From positions 248,001 through 312,000 of the forward strand of contig NZ_BBQM01000019.1 of NCBI RefSeq assembly GCF_000876015.1: a stretch of DNA of 64,000 nt. The letters run 5' to 3'. Source of the DNA: Cupriavidus basilensis. GTDB lineage: Bacteria; Pseudomonadota; Gammaproteobacteria; Burkholderiales; Burkholderiaceae. The translations under genes were made by a program, and so were the position numbers. Under the pieces are notes generated by a model. That model was not told the DNA's origin and made no database searches. It saw only the letters and a program-made list of their open reading frames with translations. This document shows positions 8,567-17,023 of the stretch, piece by piece; position 1 is the stretch's first letter; each line of letters begins with the position of its first letter.

Positions 8567-10489
8567 ATGGAACAACGGCACCGACAATTCTCCCTGGTCT
8601 ACCTGCTGGCGGCCCTGCTGCTGATGGCGGCCATGCAGACCCTGCTGCGCACCGGCGCCGAGCAAAGCCTGGCGTACAGCGACTTCAAGGTCCTGCTCAA
8701 GGCCGGCAAGCTGCACGACCTGGTGGTCGGCGAGCGGGAAATCCGCGGCACGGTGGACACCCGCGACCTCGGCACCATCCTGGCCGGCCCGCAGGCCGAC
8801 GCGCTGCGCGGCGCGGGCGGCGACGAGCGCCGCTTCACCACGGTCCGGGTCGGCGACCCGGCGCTGACGCAGGACCTGGAGGCGGCGAAGATCCGCTTCG
8901 TCGGCGACGTCGACAGCCAGTGGCTGGGCACCCTGCTCTCCTGGGTGCTGCCCGCGCTGATCTTCGTCGCCATCTGGGGCTATTTCCTGCGGCGCATGGG
9001 CTCCGCCACCGGCGGCCTGCTGGAGATCGGCAAGAGCCGGGCGCGCATCTACATGCAGACCGACACCGGGGTCACGTTCGCGGACGTGGCCGGCATCGAC
9101 GAGGCCAAGGCCGAGCTGATGGAGATCGTGGAATACCTGAAGGCGCCGGAGCGCTTTCGCCGGCTCGGCGGCAAGCTGCCCAAGGGCGTGCTGCTGCTGG
9201 GCGCGCCGGGCACCGGCAAGACCCTGCTGGCGCGGGCCGTGGCGGGCGAGGCGGGCGTGCCGTTCTTCAGCATCAGCGGCGCCAGCTTCGTCGAGATGTT
9301 CGTCGGCGTGGGCGCGGCCCGCGTGCGCGACCTGTTCACGCAGGCCGAGGCCAAGGCGCCCTGCATCATCTTCATCGACGAGCTCGACGCGCTCGGCAAG
9401 GCGCGCGGCTTCGGCATGGCCGGCGGCAACGACGAGCGCGAGCAGACCCTGAACCAGCTGCTGGTGCAGATGGACGGCTTCGACACCAACAAGGGCGTCA
9501 TCATCATGGCCGCCACCAACCGCCCGGAGATCCTCGACCCGGCCCTGCTGCGCGCCGGCCGCTTCGACCGGCACGTGCCGCTGGACCGGCCCGACCTGCG
9601 CGGGCGCGAGCAGATACTGCAGGTGCACGTGCGCGGCGTGCGGCTCGCGCCCGGCACGCAGATCGCGCAGATCGCCGCGCGCACGCCGGGCTTCGCCGGC
9701 GCCGACCTCGCCAACCTGGTCAACGAGGCGGCCTTGCTGGCCGCGCGCCGCGGCAAGGACGCGGTCGACATGGCCGATTTCGACGATGCGCTGGAGCGGA
9801 TCGTGGGCGGCCTGGAGAAAAAGAACCGCGTGATGAATCCGCTCGAGAAGCGCATCATCGCCTACCACGAGGCCGGGCACGCGCTGGTCGCCGAGAACCG
9901 CCCGTATGCCGACAAGGTGTCGCGGATCTCGATCATTCCGCGCGGGATCGCGGCGCTGGGCTATACCCGGCAGACGCCGTCCGAGGACCGCTACGTGCTG
10001 CGCAAGAGCGAGCTGCTCGACCGCCTGGACGTGCTGCTGGGCGGGCGCCTCGCCGAGGAACTGGTGTTCGGCGATGCCTCCACCGGCGCCCAGGACGACC
10101 TGCAGCGCGCGACCGACATGGCGCGCCAGATGGTCACGCGCTACGGCATGGGCGAGAAGCTCGGCTTTGCCACCTACGAGCGCCTGGCCAGCCCGCTCGA
10201 GCCCGATCCCGCGGCGGCGCCGCGCGAGCCGCGCGACTACAGCGAGCGCACCGCCGAGGCGATCGACGACGAGGTGCGGCACCTGCTGGCCGACGCCGGC
10301 GAGCGCGTGCGGCAGACCTTGCAGACCCGGCGCGCCGAGCTGGCGGCGCTGGCGGACCTGCTGCTGGCCACCGAGGTGGTCGACCGCGCGGCCCTCGACG
10401 CCTTGCTGCATGCGCCGCCGGCGCAGACGCCAACGACGCCGCAGACGCTGCCGGCCGCGCAGCCCGGCGCGGTCGCGCACGCCTCCTGA
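8567..10489 (+). CDS. ftsH: FtsH-type ATP-dependent zinc metalloprotease
   Basis: A 640-residue membrane-anchored AAA protease. Two N-terminal hydrophobic segments (about 10-26 and 120-141) flank a periplasmic domain. The AAA module has Walker A GAPGTGKT (212-219), Walker [10 protein letters not shown] (267-275) and the SRH region ending RAGRFDRH. The zinc site is HEAGH (434-438), with the third ligand expected in the [12 protein letters not shown] helix. The start at 8567 begins the first membrane segment. FtsH degrades misfolded membrane proteins and short-lived regulators. The gene is isolated, not beside rlmE/folP as the housekeeping copy usually is in beta-proteobacteria, and its pore-side loop reads [13 protein letters not shown], so it is probably an additional, stress-related paralogue. 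The FNR-like box upstream supports conditional expression. Confidence 0.93.
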   Translation: MEQRHRQFSLVYLLAALLLMAAMQTLLRTGAEQSLAYSDFKVLLKAGKLHDLVVGEREIRGTVDTRDLGTILAGPQADALRGAGGDERRFTTVRVGDPALTQDLEAAKIRFVGDVDSQWLGTLLSWVLPALIFVAIWGYFLRRMGSATGGLLEIGKSRARIYMQTDTGVTFADVAGIDEAKAELMEIVEYLKAPERFRRLGGKLPKGVLLLGAPGTGKTLLARAVAGEAGVPFFSISGASFVEMFVGVGAARVRDLFTQAEAKAPCIIFIDELDALGKARGFGMAGGNDEREQTLNQLLVQMDGFDTNKGVIIMAATNRPEILDPALLRAGRFDRHVPLDRPDLRGREQILQVHVRGVRLAPGTQIAQIAARTPGFAGADLANLVNEAALLAARRGKDAVDMADFDDALERIVGGLEKKNRVMNPLEKRIIAYHEAGHALVAENRPYADKVSRISIIPRGIAALGYTRQTPSEDRYVLRKSELLDRLDVLLGGRLAEELVFGDASTGAQDDLQRATDMARQMVTRYGMGEKLGFATYERLASPLEPDPAAAPREPRDYSERTAEAIDDEVRHLLADAGERVRQTLQTRRAELAALADLLLATEVVDRAALDALLHAPPAQTPTTPQTLPAAQPGAVAHAS

Positions 10490-10565
10490 CGCCCGGCGCC
10501 CGGCGCCGCCGGCCCTCCGGCCGGGAAGCGCGGGCCTGCCGATTGCCAATTGCCGATCGCCGGTT

Positions 10566-10805
10566 CTAGGCCGCGTCCACCCGCCGGCAGACCGCCGGCC
10601 GCCCGTCTCCGGCGACGCGAAGATCGCCTCCCGCCCCGGCGCCGGCCGGCATCACCGCCGCCGCGCCGGCCTTGGGCCGCGGCGGGCGCCACCAGTCCGG
10701 CCCCGACGCGCATCCCGCGCAAAGCAGCGCGGCCAGTCCCGCGGCGCCGCACCAGGCGCGCGCGCGGGCGCCGCCGCCAATCCGGACCGCCGTTTTCGTC
10801 GTCAT
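10566..10805 (-). CDS. small predicted lipoprotein
   Basis: A 79-residue protein. The ATG at 10805 has a strong GGAGGA site 7 bases upstream. Residues 1-31 form a lipoprotein signal with the lipobox LLCAGC (cleavage before C). The remainder (SGPDWWRPPRPKAGAAAV then Gly/Ala/Arg-rich) has no recognised domain. It lies 61 bases downstream of the beta-lactamase/NamZ fusion gene on the same strand and is probably the last gene of that operon. A TAG at 10566-10568 ends it. Function unknown; a short lipoprotein might tether or stabilise the other exported enzymes, but this is only a guess. Confidence 0.6.
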   Translation of the reverse strand: MTTKTAVRIGGGARARAWCGAAGLAALLCAGCASGPDWWRPPRPKAGAAAVMPAGAGAGGDLRVAGDGRPAVCRRVDAA

Positions 10806-10866
10806 TCGCTGTTCCTCCGTCGATGCCCGTGCGGGCGTTGCCATCGCGGCCGGCGCGCCGGCCGCG

Positions 10867-13236
10867 TCAGTACATCAGGAAGCGCGCGCGCTGCGCGGCG
10901 AAGCCGGCGCCCTGCGCCGACACCGCCCGCTCGACCTCGGCCAGCGGCGCGTGCGCGTCGATCAGGCGCCAGGCCTCGGCCGAGCCCAGCGACGCGCGGA
11001 TCGCGGGCAGGTCGAACTGCTTTGCGTGGAGCGCGTGCAGCGCGATCGCCAGCGCCAGCCCGAGCCGGCCCGGCGGCCTCGGCGCCGCGCCGGGCCGGAT
11101 CGACACGCCCTGGCACAGGCGGCCGCGATAGCGGCCTTCGGTCGGCACGAAGCTGGTGGCCTCGAAGCGCGCGCCGGCATCCAGCGCGTTCAGGTAGGCG
11201 GCCAGTTCCCGCGCGGCGATCCACGGCGCGCCCACCAGCGCGAACGGCGTCGGCGTGCCGCGCCCCACGCTGACGTTCGCGCCCTCGATCAGGCCGACGT
11301 CGGCATACAGGTCCAGTTGCGCCGCGTCGCGCAGGTTCGGCGAGAGCGGCACCCAGCCCAGGCCGGTGTCGGCGAAGCGCATGCCGCGCGTGTAGCCCTG
11401 CATGGCGACGACGCGCAGGTCGGCGCCGATGCCCAGCTCGCCGTTGAACATCCGGGCCAGCTCGCCCACGGTCATGCCGTGCAGCAGCGGCAGCGGGAAG
11501 TAGCCGGTAAACGACGCCTGCCCGGGGTCCTGCGGCGGGCCGCCGAAGCGGTCGGCGCCGAGCGGATTGGGCCGGTCCAGCACGAAGGCCGGCACGCCGC
11601 GCGCGGCGGCGGCCTCCAGCATGTAGCCGAGCGTGGTGATGTAGGTGAAGAAGCGCACGCCGGCGTCCTGCACGTCGAATACCAGCGCGTCCACGCCCGC
11701 CAGCGTCGCCGGCGCGAAGCGCCGGTGCGCGCCGTACAGGCTGTGGACCGGCACGCCGGTGCCCGCGTCGACCGCATCGCCGAGCGGCGCGTCGACATCG
11801 CTGCCCAGGCCGTGCTCGGGCGCGAACAGCGCCGCCAGCGTGACGCCGGGCGCGCGCGCCAGCACGTCCGCGGTGCGCGCGCCGCTGCCGTCGAAGCCGC
11901 TGCGGTTGGTGACAAGCCCCACGCGCAGGCCCGCCAGCGGCGCGAACGCCTGTGCCTCCAGCACGTCGATGCCGCTGCGCACCGGCCCCGCGGCCGGCGG
12001 CAGGCGCATGCTCCACGCCAGCGCCGCGGCGGTGCCCGGCACGGCGGCGCCGATCGCCCGCGCGGCCAGCGGCGGCGTCTCGCTGGCCAGCAGCGCCAGC
12101 ACCTGCTGCCGCAGCGGCGCGGCGTTGCCCTGGTCGCCGGGATGCAGGCGGCTGCTCAGGATCACGGCGAAACGCCCGCTCACCATGTCGATCCACACGC
12201 CGGTGCCGGTGTAGCCGGTCTGCTCCAGCATCCCCAGCGGCGGCAGGCGGTCGCGGTTGGCCGCGAGCGGCGCGGCCAGCGCCCAGCCCAGGCCGCGCCA
12301 CGCGCCGGCGGCCAGCGGCGTGGCCGGCGCCGCCAGCAGCGCGACGCTCTCGGGCCGCAGCACGCGGGTGCCGCCGGCCTGCCCGCCGTTGAGGAGCATC
12401 TGCGCGAACCGCGCCAGGTCCGCCGCGGTGGAAAACAGGCCGGCATTGCCGGCCACGCCGCCCAGGCGCGCCGCGGTGGGGTCATGGACGAGGCCGCGCA
12501 GCATCCGGCCGCCGCGCGGCGCCGTCGGCGCGGTCCGGGCCACGGTCTGCGGGCCGGGCAGGAAGCCCGTGTCGCGCATGCCCAGGGGCGCGAAGACGTG
12601 GTCGCGGCACCATGCGTCCAGCGGCTGTCCGGCCACGCGCCGGACCAGTTCGCCGAGCACGACGAAATTGACGTCGCTGTAGATGACGCGCTCGCCGGGC
12701 GGCGCCACCGGCGCCAGGTTCATCGCCTCGCGCAAGGCGTCGCCGTCGCCCGCGCGCCGGCGCGGCGGCAACCCGGCGGGCAGGCCCGAGGTATGCGCGA
12801 GCAGTTCGCGCACGGTGATGGACTCCTTGCCGGCGGCGCCGAACGCCGGCAGGTAGCGGACCACCGGCGCGTCCAGCGAGACCGCGCCGCGCTCGCTCAG
12901 TTGCAGCACGGCGGTGGTGGTGGCGATCACCTTGGTGACGGAGGCGAGGTCGAACACGGTATCGGCGCTCATCGCCTCGCTCGCCGGCAGGACCGCGCGC
13001 CGGCCGGCGGCCAGCTGGTAGCGGATGTGCCCGGCGTCGCCGGCCAGCACGACCGCGCCGGGAATGTTGCCGGCGCCGATCTGGCCCTCGACGATGGCGC
13101 GCAGCTGTTCGCGCGCGGCGGCCGTCGCCGGCTCCGCGGGCTGGGCCGCGGCCGGTGCCGCGGTCTGCCCCCGCGCCAGCGCGCAGGCGAGCAGCAGCAC
13201 GGCGGACAGCGCGCGGCGCGCGGCGCGATGGTTCAT
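10867..13236 (-). CDS. serine beta-lactamase-like / NamZ (DUF1343) fusion hydrolase
   Basis: A 789-residue exported protein with two enzymes. A signal (1-24) with a possible lipobox (LLLAC at 14-18) is followed by a class C beta-lactamase/penicillin-binding-like domain (about 40-385) with catalytic SVTK at 99-102 and YSDVN at 186-190. From about 420 to the end is a DUF1343/YbbC domain (GLVTNRSG at 440-447, PEHG at 473-476, DVQDAGVRFFTYITT), the family of the exo-beta-N-acetylmuramidase NamZ. In Bacillus subtilis the separate genes ybbE (beta-lactamase-like) and ybbC (namZ) are neighbours in a MurNAc-recovery operon, so the fusion makes functional sense in cell-wall recycling. It starts with an ATGA overlap with the glycosidase-like gene upstream. 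Domain calls are strong; the substrate is inferred. Confidence 0.88.
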   Translation of the reverse strand: MNHRAARRALSAVLLLACALARGQTAAPAAAQPAEPATAAAREQLRAIVEGQIGAGNIPGAVVLAGDAGHIRYQLAAGRRAVLPASEAMSADTVFDLASVTKVIATTTAVLQLSERGAVSLDAPVVRYLPAFGAAGKESITVRELLAHTSGLPAGLPPRRRAGDGDALREAMNLAPVAPPGERVIYSDVNFVVLGELVRRVAGQPLDAWCRDHVFAPLGMRDTGFLPGPQTVARTAPTAPRGGRMLRGLVHDPTAARLGGVAGNAGLFSTAADLARFAQMLLNGGQAGGTRVLRPESVALLAAPATPLAAGAWRGLGWALAAPLAANRDRLPPLGMLEQTGYTGTGVWIDMVSGRFAVILSSRLHPGDQGNAAPLRQQVLALLASETPPLAARAIGAAVPGTAAALAWSMRLPPAAGPVRSGIDVLEAQAFAPLAGLRVGLVTNRSGFDGSGARTADVLARAPGVTLAALFAPEHGLGSDVDAPLGDAVDAGTGVPVHSLYGAHRRFAPATLAGVDALVFDVQDAGVRFFTYITTLGYMLEAAAARGVPAFVLDRPNPLGADRFGGPPQDPGQASFTGYFPLPLLHGMTVGELARMFNGELGIGADLRVVAMQGYTRGMRFADTGLGWVPLSPNLRDAAQLDLYADVGLIEGANVSVGRGTPTPFALVGAPWIAARELAAYLNALDAGARFEATSFVPTEGRYRGRLCQGVSIRPGAAPRPPGRLGLALAIALHALHAKQFDLPAIRASLGSAEAWRLIDAHAPLAEVERAVSAQGAGFAAQRARFLMY

Positions 13237-14564
13237 CTGGCCGGGGGCGCTGCCTGCGCCGGTTGCGCTGGCAGCCCCGCTTGCGGCAACTGCGGCAACT
13301 GCGCCGGATCGTAGCGGTTGCGCGGATTCCACAGCATCCACCCGTCGGTCTGCTCGGCGTCCGCGGCCTGCGTCTGCGCGCGGATCTCGTCGGCGTCGAA
13401 CTCGCGGTGGTCGAAGGCGTAGTCGCGGAAGGCCTGCAGCCACGGGCGGAAGCGCACGCCCGGCAGGCCGGTGCGCTTCCTGGCCTCGGCCAGCGAGCGC
13501 GCCACGATTTCGCCGGCGTGCTCCACCGGCCGGGTGCAGCCCGGCAGGCCCCAGGTGAAGCCCGAGGGATAGAGCATGGGCGAGATATAGTCCAGCGCCG
13601 CGCCGAGCGATTCGAGCTGCTGGCCGATCGCCGTGTCGTCGAGGTTCCAGCACACGTAGCCGAAGATGTCCGCCGCGATGTACACGTTGTAGCGGGCCAG
13701 CCGCGCGCGCGCCGCGCGCAGGAAGCCGGTGATGGCGGCCACCCGGTTGTCCTGCGTGTTGGGCCGCGAAAAGCGCAGCCCGCCGGCATCCGGGAAACGC
13801 AGGTAGTCGAACTGGATCTCGTCGAAGCCCATGCGCGCCGCCTCCTCCGCCAGGTCGAGGTTGTGCTGCCAGGCTTCGGTCTCGAAGGGATCGATCCAGC
13901 GCAGGTCCTCGCGGTCGCGCCACACCGCGCCCTGGCCGTCGCGCACGGTCCAGTCCGGGTGCGCGGCGGCCAGCGGCTCGTCCTTGAAGACCACGATGCG
14001 CGCGATCAGGTACAGCCCGCGCGCATGCAGCCCGGCCAGCAAGGCCGGGAAATCCCGCACCAGCGGCGCCGGCGCCTTGACCTGCGCGCTGGCGCCGATG
14101 GCGTCGCGCGCCGCGCTCCGGTAAGGCGTCATGCCGCGGTCGCCCTTGACGTCGATCACCAGCGCGTTGATGGCGCTGGCCTGCGGCAGCGCCACGGCGG
14201 CGTCGCGCAGTGCCGCGCTGCCGATGCCGAACACCGAGAGGTAGACCGCGCGGGGCCGTACCGGCGTCAGCGCCAGCCGCACCGGCGCGCCGCCGGTGGC
14301 CGTGGCGAGCGCGCGGCCATAACCGGGAGCCCTAGCGCCGATGCCGATGCCCGCGCCCGGCGGCGGCGCGGCCAGCGCGAAGCCGCCGTCCGCGCCGGTC
14401 TGGGCGGACGCGGCGGCATCGTCCATCACCACCACCGTGGCCCCGGCCAGGGGCGCGCCGGTGTGCGCATCGACGACGGTGCCGGTGACGGTGTCCGCCG
14501 CCGCGCCATGCCACGCGGCCAGCGCCAGCGCGAAGCCGCACAGGCGGCGCGCGAGGGCGCTCAT
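13233..14564 (-). CDS. exported putative glycoside hydrolase (DUF4015-like) with CarboxypepD-like N domain
   Basis: A 443-residue exported protein: signal peptide 1-23 (AAA-DT cleavage region), a carboxypeptidase regulatory-like beta-sandwich at about 24-100 (TVTGTVVDAHTGAPLAGATV), then a TIM-barrel-like region to about 420. Barrel motifs typical of DUF4015 proteins are present: NALVIDVKGDRG, the strand GFDEIQFDYLRFP with acidic residues suited to catalysis, YIAADIFGYV, and DYISPMLYPS. It overlaps both neighbours by ATGA junctions. The combination of a deacetylase gene followed by this barrel resembles, as separate proteins, the deacetylase plus hydrolase layout of PgaB. Substrate unknown; peptidoglycan or an amino-sugar exopolysaccharide are the likely options. 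Confidence 0.8.
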   Translation of the reverse strand: MSALARRLCGFALALAAWHGAAADTVTGTVVDAHTGAPLAGATVVVMDDAAASAQTGADGGFALAAPPPGAGIGIGARAPGYGRALATATGGAPVRLALTPVRPRAVYLSVFGIGSAALRDAAVALPQASAINALVIDVKGDRGMTPYRSAARDAIGASAQVKAPAPLVRDFPALLAGLHARGLYLIARIVVFKDEPLAAAHPDWTVRDGQGAVWRDREDLRWIDPFETEAWQHNLDLAEEAARMGFDEIQFDYLRFPDAGGLRFSRPNTQDNRVAAITGFLRAARARLARYNVYIAADIFGYVCWNLDDTAIGQQLESLGAALDYISPMLYPSGFTWGLPGCTRPVEHAGEIVARSLAEARKRTGLPGVRFRPWLQAFRDYAFDHREFDADEIRAQTQAADAEQTDGWMLWNPRNRYDPAQLPQLPQAGLPAQPAQAAPPAR

Positions 14565-15445
14565 TGCGCGGCTCCGGCCCGCGGCCGGGATGCGTGCGGC
14601 GGGGATGTCTGCGACCGGGACACGGCGGGCGAGGCCGGCGCGGTTGCCTGCGCCAGCATCCGCGCCAGGCAGCCGTCGCCACAGGCGTCGGTCATCAGGA
14701 AGCGCGGCAGCGCCAGCCGCGGCGACGCCAGCGTGACCGCGCTGCCTTGCAGCGAGAAGGCCGCCTCCACGCCCTCGCTGGCGGCGATCGCCATCAGTTC
14801 CTCGTCATGGATGCCGAACGGCCACGCCAGCCACCGCACCGGGCCGCCCAGCTCCTGCTCCAGCCGCTCGCGCGCGCGGCGCAGCTGCATGTGCGCGAAC
14901 GCGCGGAACGCCTCGGGCGCGAGGCGCCTGCGTTCCGTGTTGAAGTTCGGGTGCCAGTAGCTGTGCGACTGCACCGCGAACAGGCCGGTCTCCTTGAGCG
15001 CGCGCAACTGATCCCAGGTCAGCGCATAGGCGGCATTCGAAATCGCCGAGGGATAGATGAACAGCGTGACCGGGACATGCTCGCGCCGCGCGATCGGCAG
15101 CATCACGTCGAACACCGAGCGATGGCCGTCGTCCGCCGTGATCGCCACGGCCCGCTCCGGCAGCGCATCCGGCCCGCCCTGCTGCCACCGCACCACGTCG
15201 GCCAGCGGCACGACGTGGTAGCCCTGCGCGGCAAGCATGCGCAGGTGCGCCTCGAACGTGGCCGTGCGCACCGTCATGCTGTCCGCGGCCACCGGGCCGA
15301 AGCGGTGATAGACCAGCACGGGAACCCCGCGCTGCGCGCCAGGCGCCTGCGCGCCGGCCGACAGCGCGGCGAGCGCCAGCGCCGGCAGCAGCACGGCCCG
15401 GCACAGAAGACGGCACCACCTGCCCTGCTGCTGCTTCCGATGCAT
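14561..15445 (-). CDS. exported polysaccharide deacetylase (CE4/PgaB N-domain-like)
   Basis: A 294-residue protein with a signal peptide (1-33, SAGAQA cleavage). The NodB-type fold is indicated by VPVLVYHRFG, the metal/catalytic aspartate pair in AITADDGHRSVF (D105, D106) and the metal-binding histidines in SHSYWHPNF (H161, H165). A late WPFGIHDEELM segment matches the family's arginine/tryptophan-region motif. CE4 enzymes remove N-acetyl groups from peptidoglycan, chitin-like or PNAG polymers. The ATG at 15445 was chosen for GGAGA 7 bases upstream and the signal peptide; an upstream extension would be out of character. It is the first gene of the four-gene leftward operon, coupled to the glycosidase by an ATGA overlap. 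Confidence 0.87.
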   Translation of the reverse strand: MHRKQQQGRWCRLLCRAVLLPALALAALSAGAQAPGAQRGVPVLVYHRFGPVAADSMTVRTATFEAHLRMLAAQGYHVVPLADVVRWQQGGPDALPERAVAITADDGHRSVFDVMLPIARREHVPVTLFIYPSAISNAAYALTWDQLRALKETGLFAVQSHSYWHPNFNTERRRLAPEAFRAFAHMQLRRARERLEQELGGPVRWLAWPFGIHDEELMAIAASEGVEAAFSLQGSAVTLASPRLALPRFLMTDACGDGCLARMLAQATAPASPAVSRSQTSPPHASRPRAGAAQ

Positions 15446-15542
15446 CGCATTCTCCGTGTGATTCCCGCGCCCTCTCCCGGGCCGCTCCGGCTGGCGGCAT
15501 GGCGGCGCGCGCGTATCCATTCTGGATGCCGCGGCCCGGCGG

Positions 15543-15556
15543 GACATGACGCACGT
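15543..15556. promoter_or_regulatory. weak FNR-like half match
   Basis: ATGAC-GCAC-GTCAA matches the FNR consensus at 7 of 10 positions (same in reverse). It lies upstream of the deacetylase gene, but no convincing -10 is found 31 bp away on either strand. Listed only because a better box lies 60 bp to the right. Confidence 0.2.
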
Positions 15557-15602
15557 CAAGCCCGGGCCTCTGACGGCGCATGTCCGCGCATTGCCGCGGC
15601 GG

Positions 15603-15616
15603 CTGACCGGGATCAA
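15603..15616 (+). promoter_or_regulatory. FNR/ANR-like box with class II spacing
   Basis: CTGAC-CGGG-ATCAA matches TTGAT-N4-ATCAA at 8 of 10 positions. TACGAT (15638-15643), a 4/6 -10 hexamer, is centred 31 bp from the box centre, the same distance as at the ftsH and usp boxes. The predicted start near 15650 would give a leader of about 65 bases for the gene at 15715. Confidence 0.5.
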
Positions 15617-15714
15617 TGCCGAAGCGCCGGCATTGCCTACGATGCAGGGACGGATCGCCGGCGGCGCCGGCGCGCTGGCGGCGCCCGCGCCTCATGGACA
15701 CCAGGAGCCCGACC

Positions 15715-16230
15715 ATGCCATGTCACCGCCCTTTTCCCGCGCCGTGGAAGCACGCGCTTGCCGCCCTGCTGGTCTGCCTGCACGCCGCGGCCGCGCCGGC
15801 GGCGACCGCGCCGCCGGCCACGCCGCTGGGCCCGAACCCGCCGCGGGTGGAGCAGCGCGACGGCATCGCCTACCTGTCCGGCGGGATCGGCGCGGACGAA
15901 GCCGCGCGGATGCGCTCGATGCGCGCCGCGTTCAACGTCCAGATGCAGTTCGCCGACGCCCGCACCGGCGAATGGCTGTCCGACGTGGCGGTGGCGCTCG
16001 CCGACGCGCGGGGCAAGCCGGTGTTCTCGCTGGTCACGTCCGGGCCGTTTCTCTACGTGAAGCTGCCGCCCGGCAGCTACCGCGCGCGCATCACTTACCA
16101 GGGCGTCTCGCAGACCCGGAAGTTCACCGCCGGCCGCAAGCCGGCGGCGCTGGACTTCCGCATCGCGGTCAACGACGCGGAGCGCTCCTGGCTCTACTGC
16201 GGCGGCGGCTGCAAGCCGGCCGGGCGATAG
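15715..16230 (+). CDS. exported protein with carboxypeptidase regulatory-like region
   Basis: A 171-residue protein I do not recognise as a named family. The ATG at 15715 follows AGGAG by 8 bases and starts a signal peptide (PWKHALAALLVCLHAAAAPAATA). The mature part holds a segment resembling a small beta-sandwich: WLSDVAVALADARGKPVF then LPPGSYRARITYQGVSQTRKF, the pattern of carboxypeptidase regulatory-like domains found in periplasmic proteins. Two cysteines occur close to the end (LYCGGGCKPAGR). It is divergent from the deacetylase operon, and an FNR-like box with good spacing lies upstream. An in-frame ATG at 15694 is a less likely start. Confidence 0.75.
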   Translation: MPCHRPFPAPWKHALAALLVCLHAAAAPAATAPPATPLGPNPPRVEQRDGIAYLSGGIGADEAARMRSMRAAFNVQMQFADARTGEWLSDVAVALADARGKPVFSLVTSGPFLYVKLPPGSYRARITYQGVSQTRKFTAGRKPAALDFRIAVNDAERSWLYCGGGCKPAGR

Positions 16231-16289
16231 GCGGGCCAGGAGCCGACGATGAGCACGCGATGAGCACGCGGAAGCACCGGCGCCAACGC

Positions 16290-16303
16290 TTGATATGCGT
16301 CAA
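16290..16303 (+). promoter_or_regulatory. FNR/ANR-like box upstream of usp
   Basis: TTGAT-ATGC-GTCAA matches the FNR/ANR consensus at 9 of 10 positions and is the best in the window. TATGCT (16325-16330) is a 4/6 -10 hexamer centred 31 bp downstream of the box centre, as expected for class II activation at about -41.5. Universal stress proteins are frequent members of FNR/ANR regulons. Confidence 0.65.
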
Positions 16304-16389
16304 GCACCCGCCGCCGCCGTCACCTATGCTGCAAGAAGGACGCGCGCCCTCGCCGGGCGCGCCATGACAACGTTGAAAGGAGACCCGCC

Positions 16390-16845
16390 ATGTACCAGAA
16401 AATCCTGCTTGCCGTGGATGGCAGCCATTCTTCCGACCTCGCCATCAGCCAGGCGATCATCATCGCCAAGGCGACCGGCAGCGAGGTGGAGGCGCTGTTC
16501 GTGGCGGACGACAGCGACGCCTTCTTCCCGGTCGGCGCCTACGACCCCAACAAGCTGGTGGAAAGCATCCTCACCCTGGGCCGCGAAGCGCTGGCCACGG
16601 CCGCCAGGCGGCTCGCGGAAGCCGGCATCCGCCACACCACCCAGCTGATCGAGAAACCCGTCTCTCCCGGGCAGATCTCCAGCACCATCGTGGCCGAAGC
16701 GGACCGCCAGAACGCGGACCTGATCGTGCTCGGCACGCATGGCCGGCGCGGCCTGCGGCGCCTGGTGATGGGCAGCGTGTCGGAAGGCGTGCTGCAGAAG
16801 AGCCACAAGCCGGTCCTGCTGGTGCGCAGCGAGACCGAGCGCTGA
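16390..16845 (+). CDS. universal stress protein (UspA family)
   Basis: A 151-residue single-domain Usp. It begins YQKILLAVDGSHSSDLAI and ends with the ATP-binding motif GTHGRRGLRRLVMGSVSEGV (G-2X-G-9X-G-S form, about residues 117-136), then PVLLVRSE. Such proteins form dimers and act in survival under starvation or low oxygen. AAAGGAG lies about 7 bases before the ATG. The upstream FNR-like box suggests oxygen-responsive expression. Confidence 0.95.
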   Translation: MYQKILLAVDGSHSSDLAISQAIIIAKATGSEVEALFVADDSDAFFPVGAYDPNKLVESILTLGREALATAARRLAEAGIRHTTQLIEKPVSPGQISSTIVAEADRQNADLIVLGTHGRRGLRRLVMGSVSEGVLQKSHKPVLLVRSETER

Positions 16846-16858
16846 CCGCGCCCGAGCG

Positions 16859-16885
16859 CGCTCGGAACGCTCGGAGCGCTCGGAA
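16859..16885. repeat. three tandem 9-bp units
   Basis: CGCTCGGAA, CGCTCGGAG and CGCTCGGAA follow one another exactly. On the minus strand they begin at the last phenylalanine codon of the porin relic, where the stop codon would be expected. Confidence 0.8.
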
Positions 16886-17023
16886 CTTGTGCCGGATGCC
16901 GACGCCTGCCGTCATGCCGCTGCCCTGGTTGCCCAGCTTGTCGTACAGCGCGTTGGCGTGGAGATCCGTGCGCCTGGACATCGCGTACAGGTAGCCGATG
17001 CCCGCGTCGCGGCGGCGCACGTC
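16883..17023 (-). pseudogene. 3' remnant of a Burkholderiales-type porin gene
   Basis: On the minus strand this segment encodes about 47 residues that look like the end of a Gram-negative trimeric porin: GIGYLYAMSRRTDLHANALY (the last-but-one strand, with the very conserved SKRTDLYA-like motif), DKLGNQGSG, then MTAGVGIRHKF, a final strand ending in the required terminal phenylalanine. There is no stop after that F; the frame runs on into the 9-bp repeats, and nothing upstream resembles the rest of a porin. It is therefore a decayed fragment left beside the usp gene. The rest of 16846-17254 shows no other gene. Confidence 0.6.

Noticed and set aside
10672-13314. 880-residue open frame on the plus strand opposite the beta-lactamase/NamZ gene
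   Set aside because: Same shadow composition; the minus strand carries two intact enzyme domains.
15543-15556. FNR-like site for the deacetylase operon
   Set aside because: Kept only as a weak feature: 7/10 match and no -10 at the class II distance on the minus strand.
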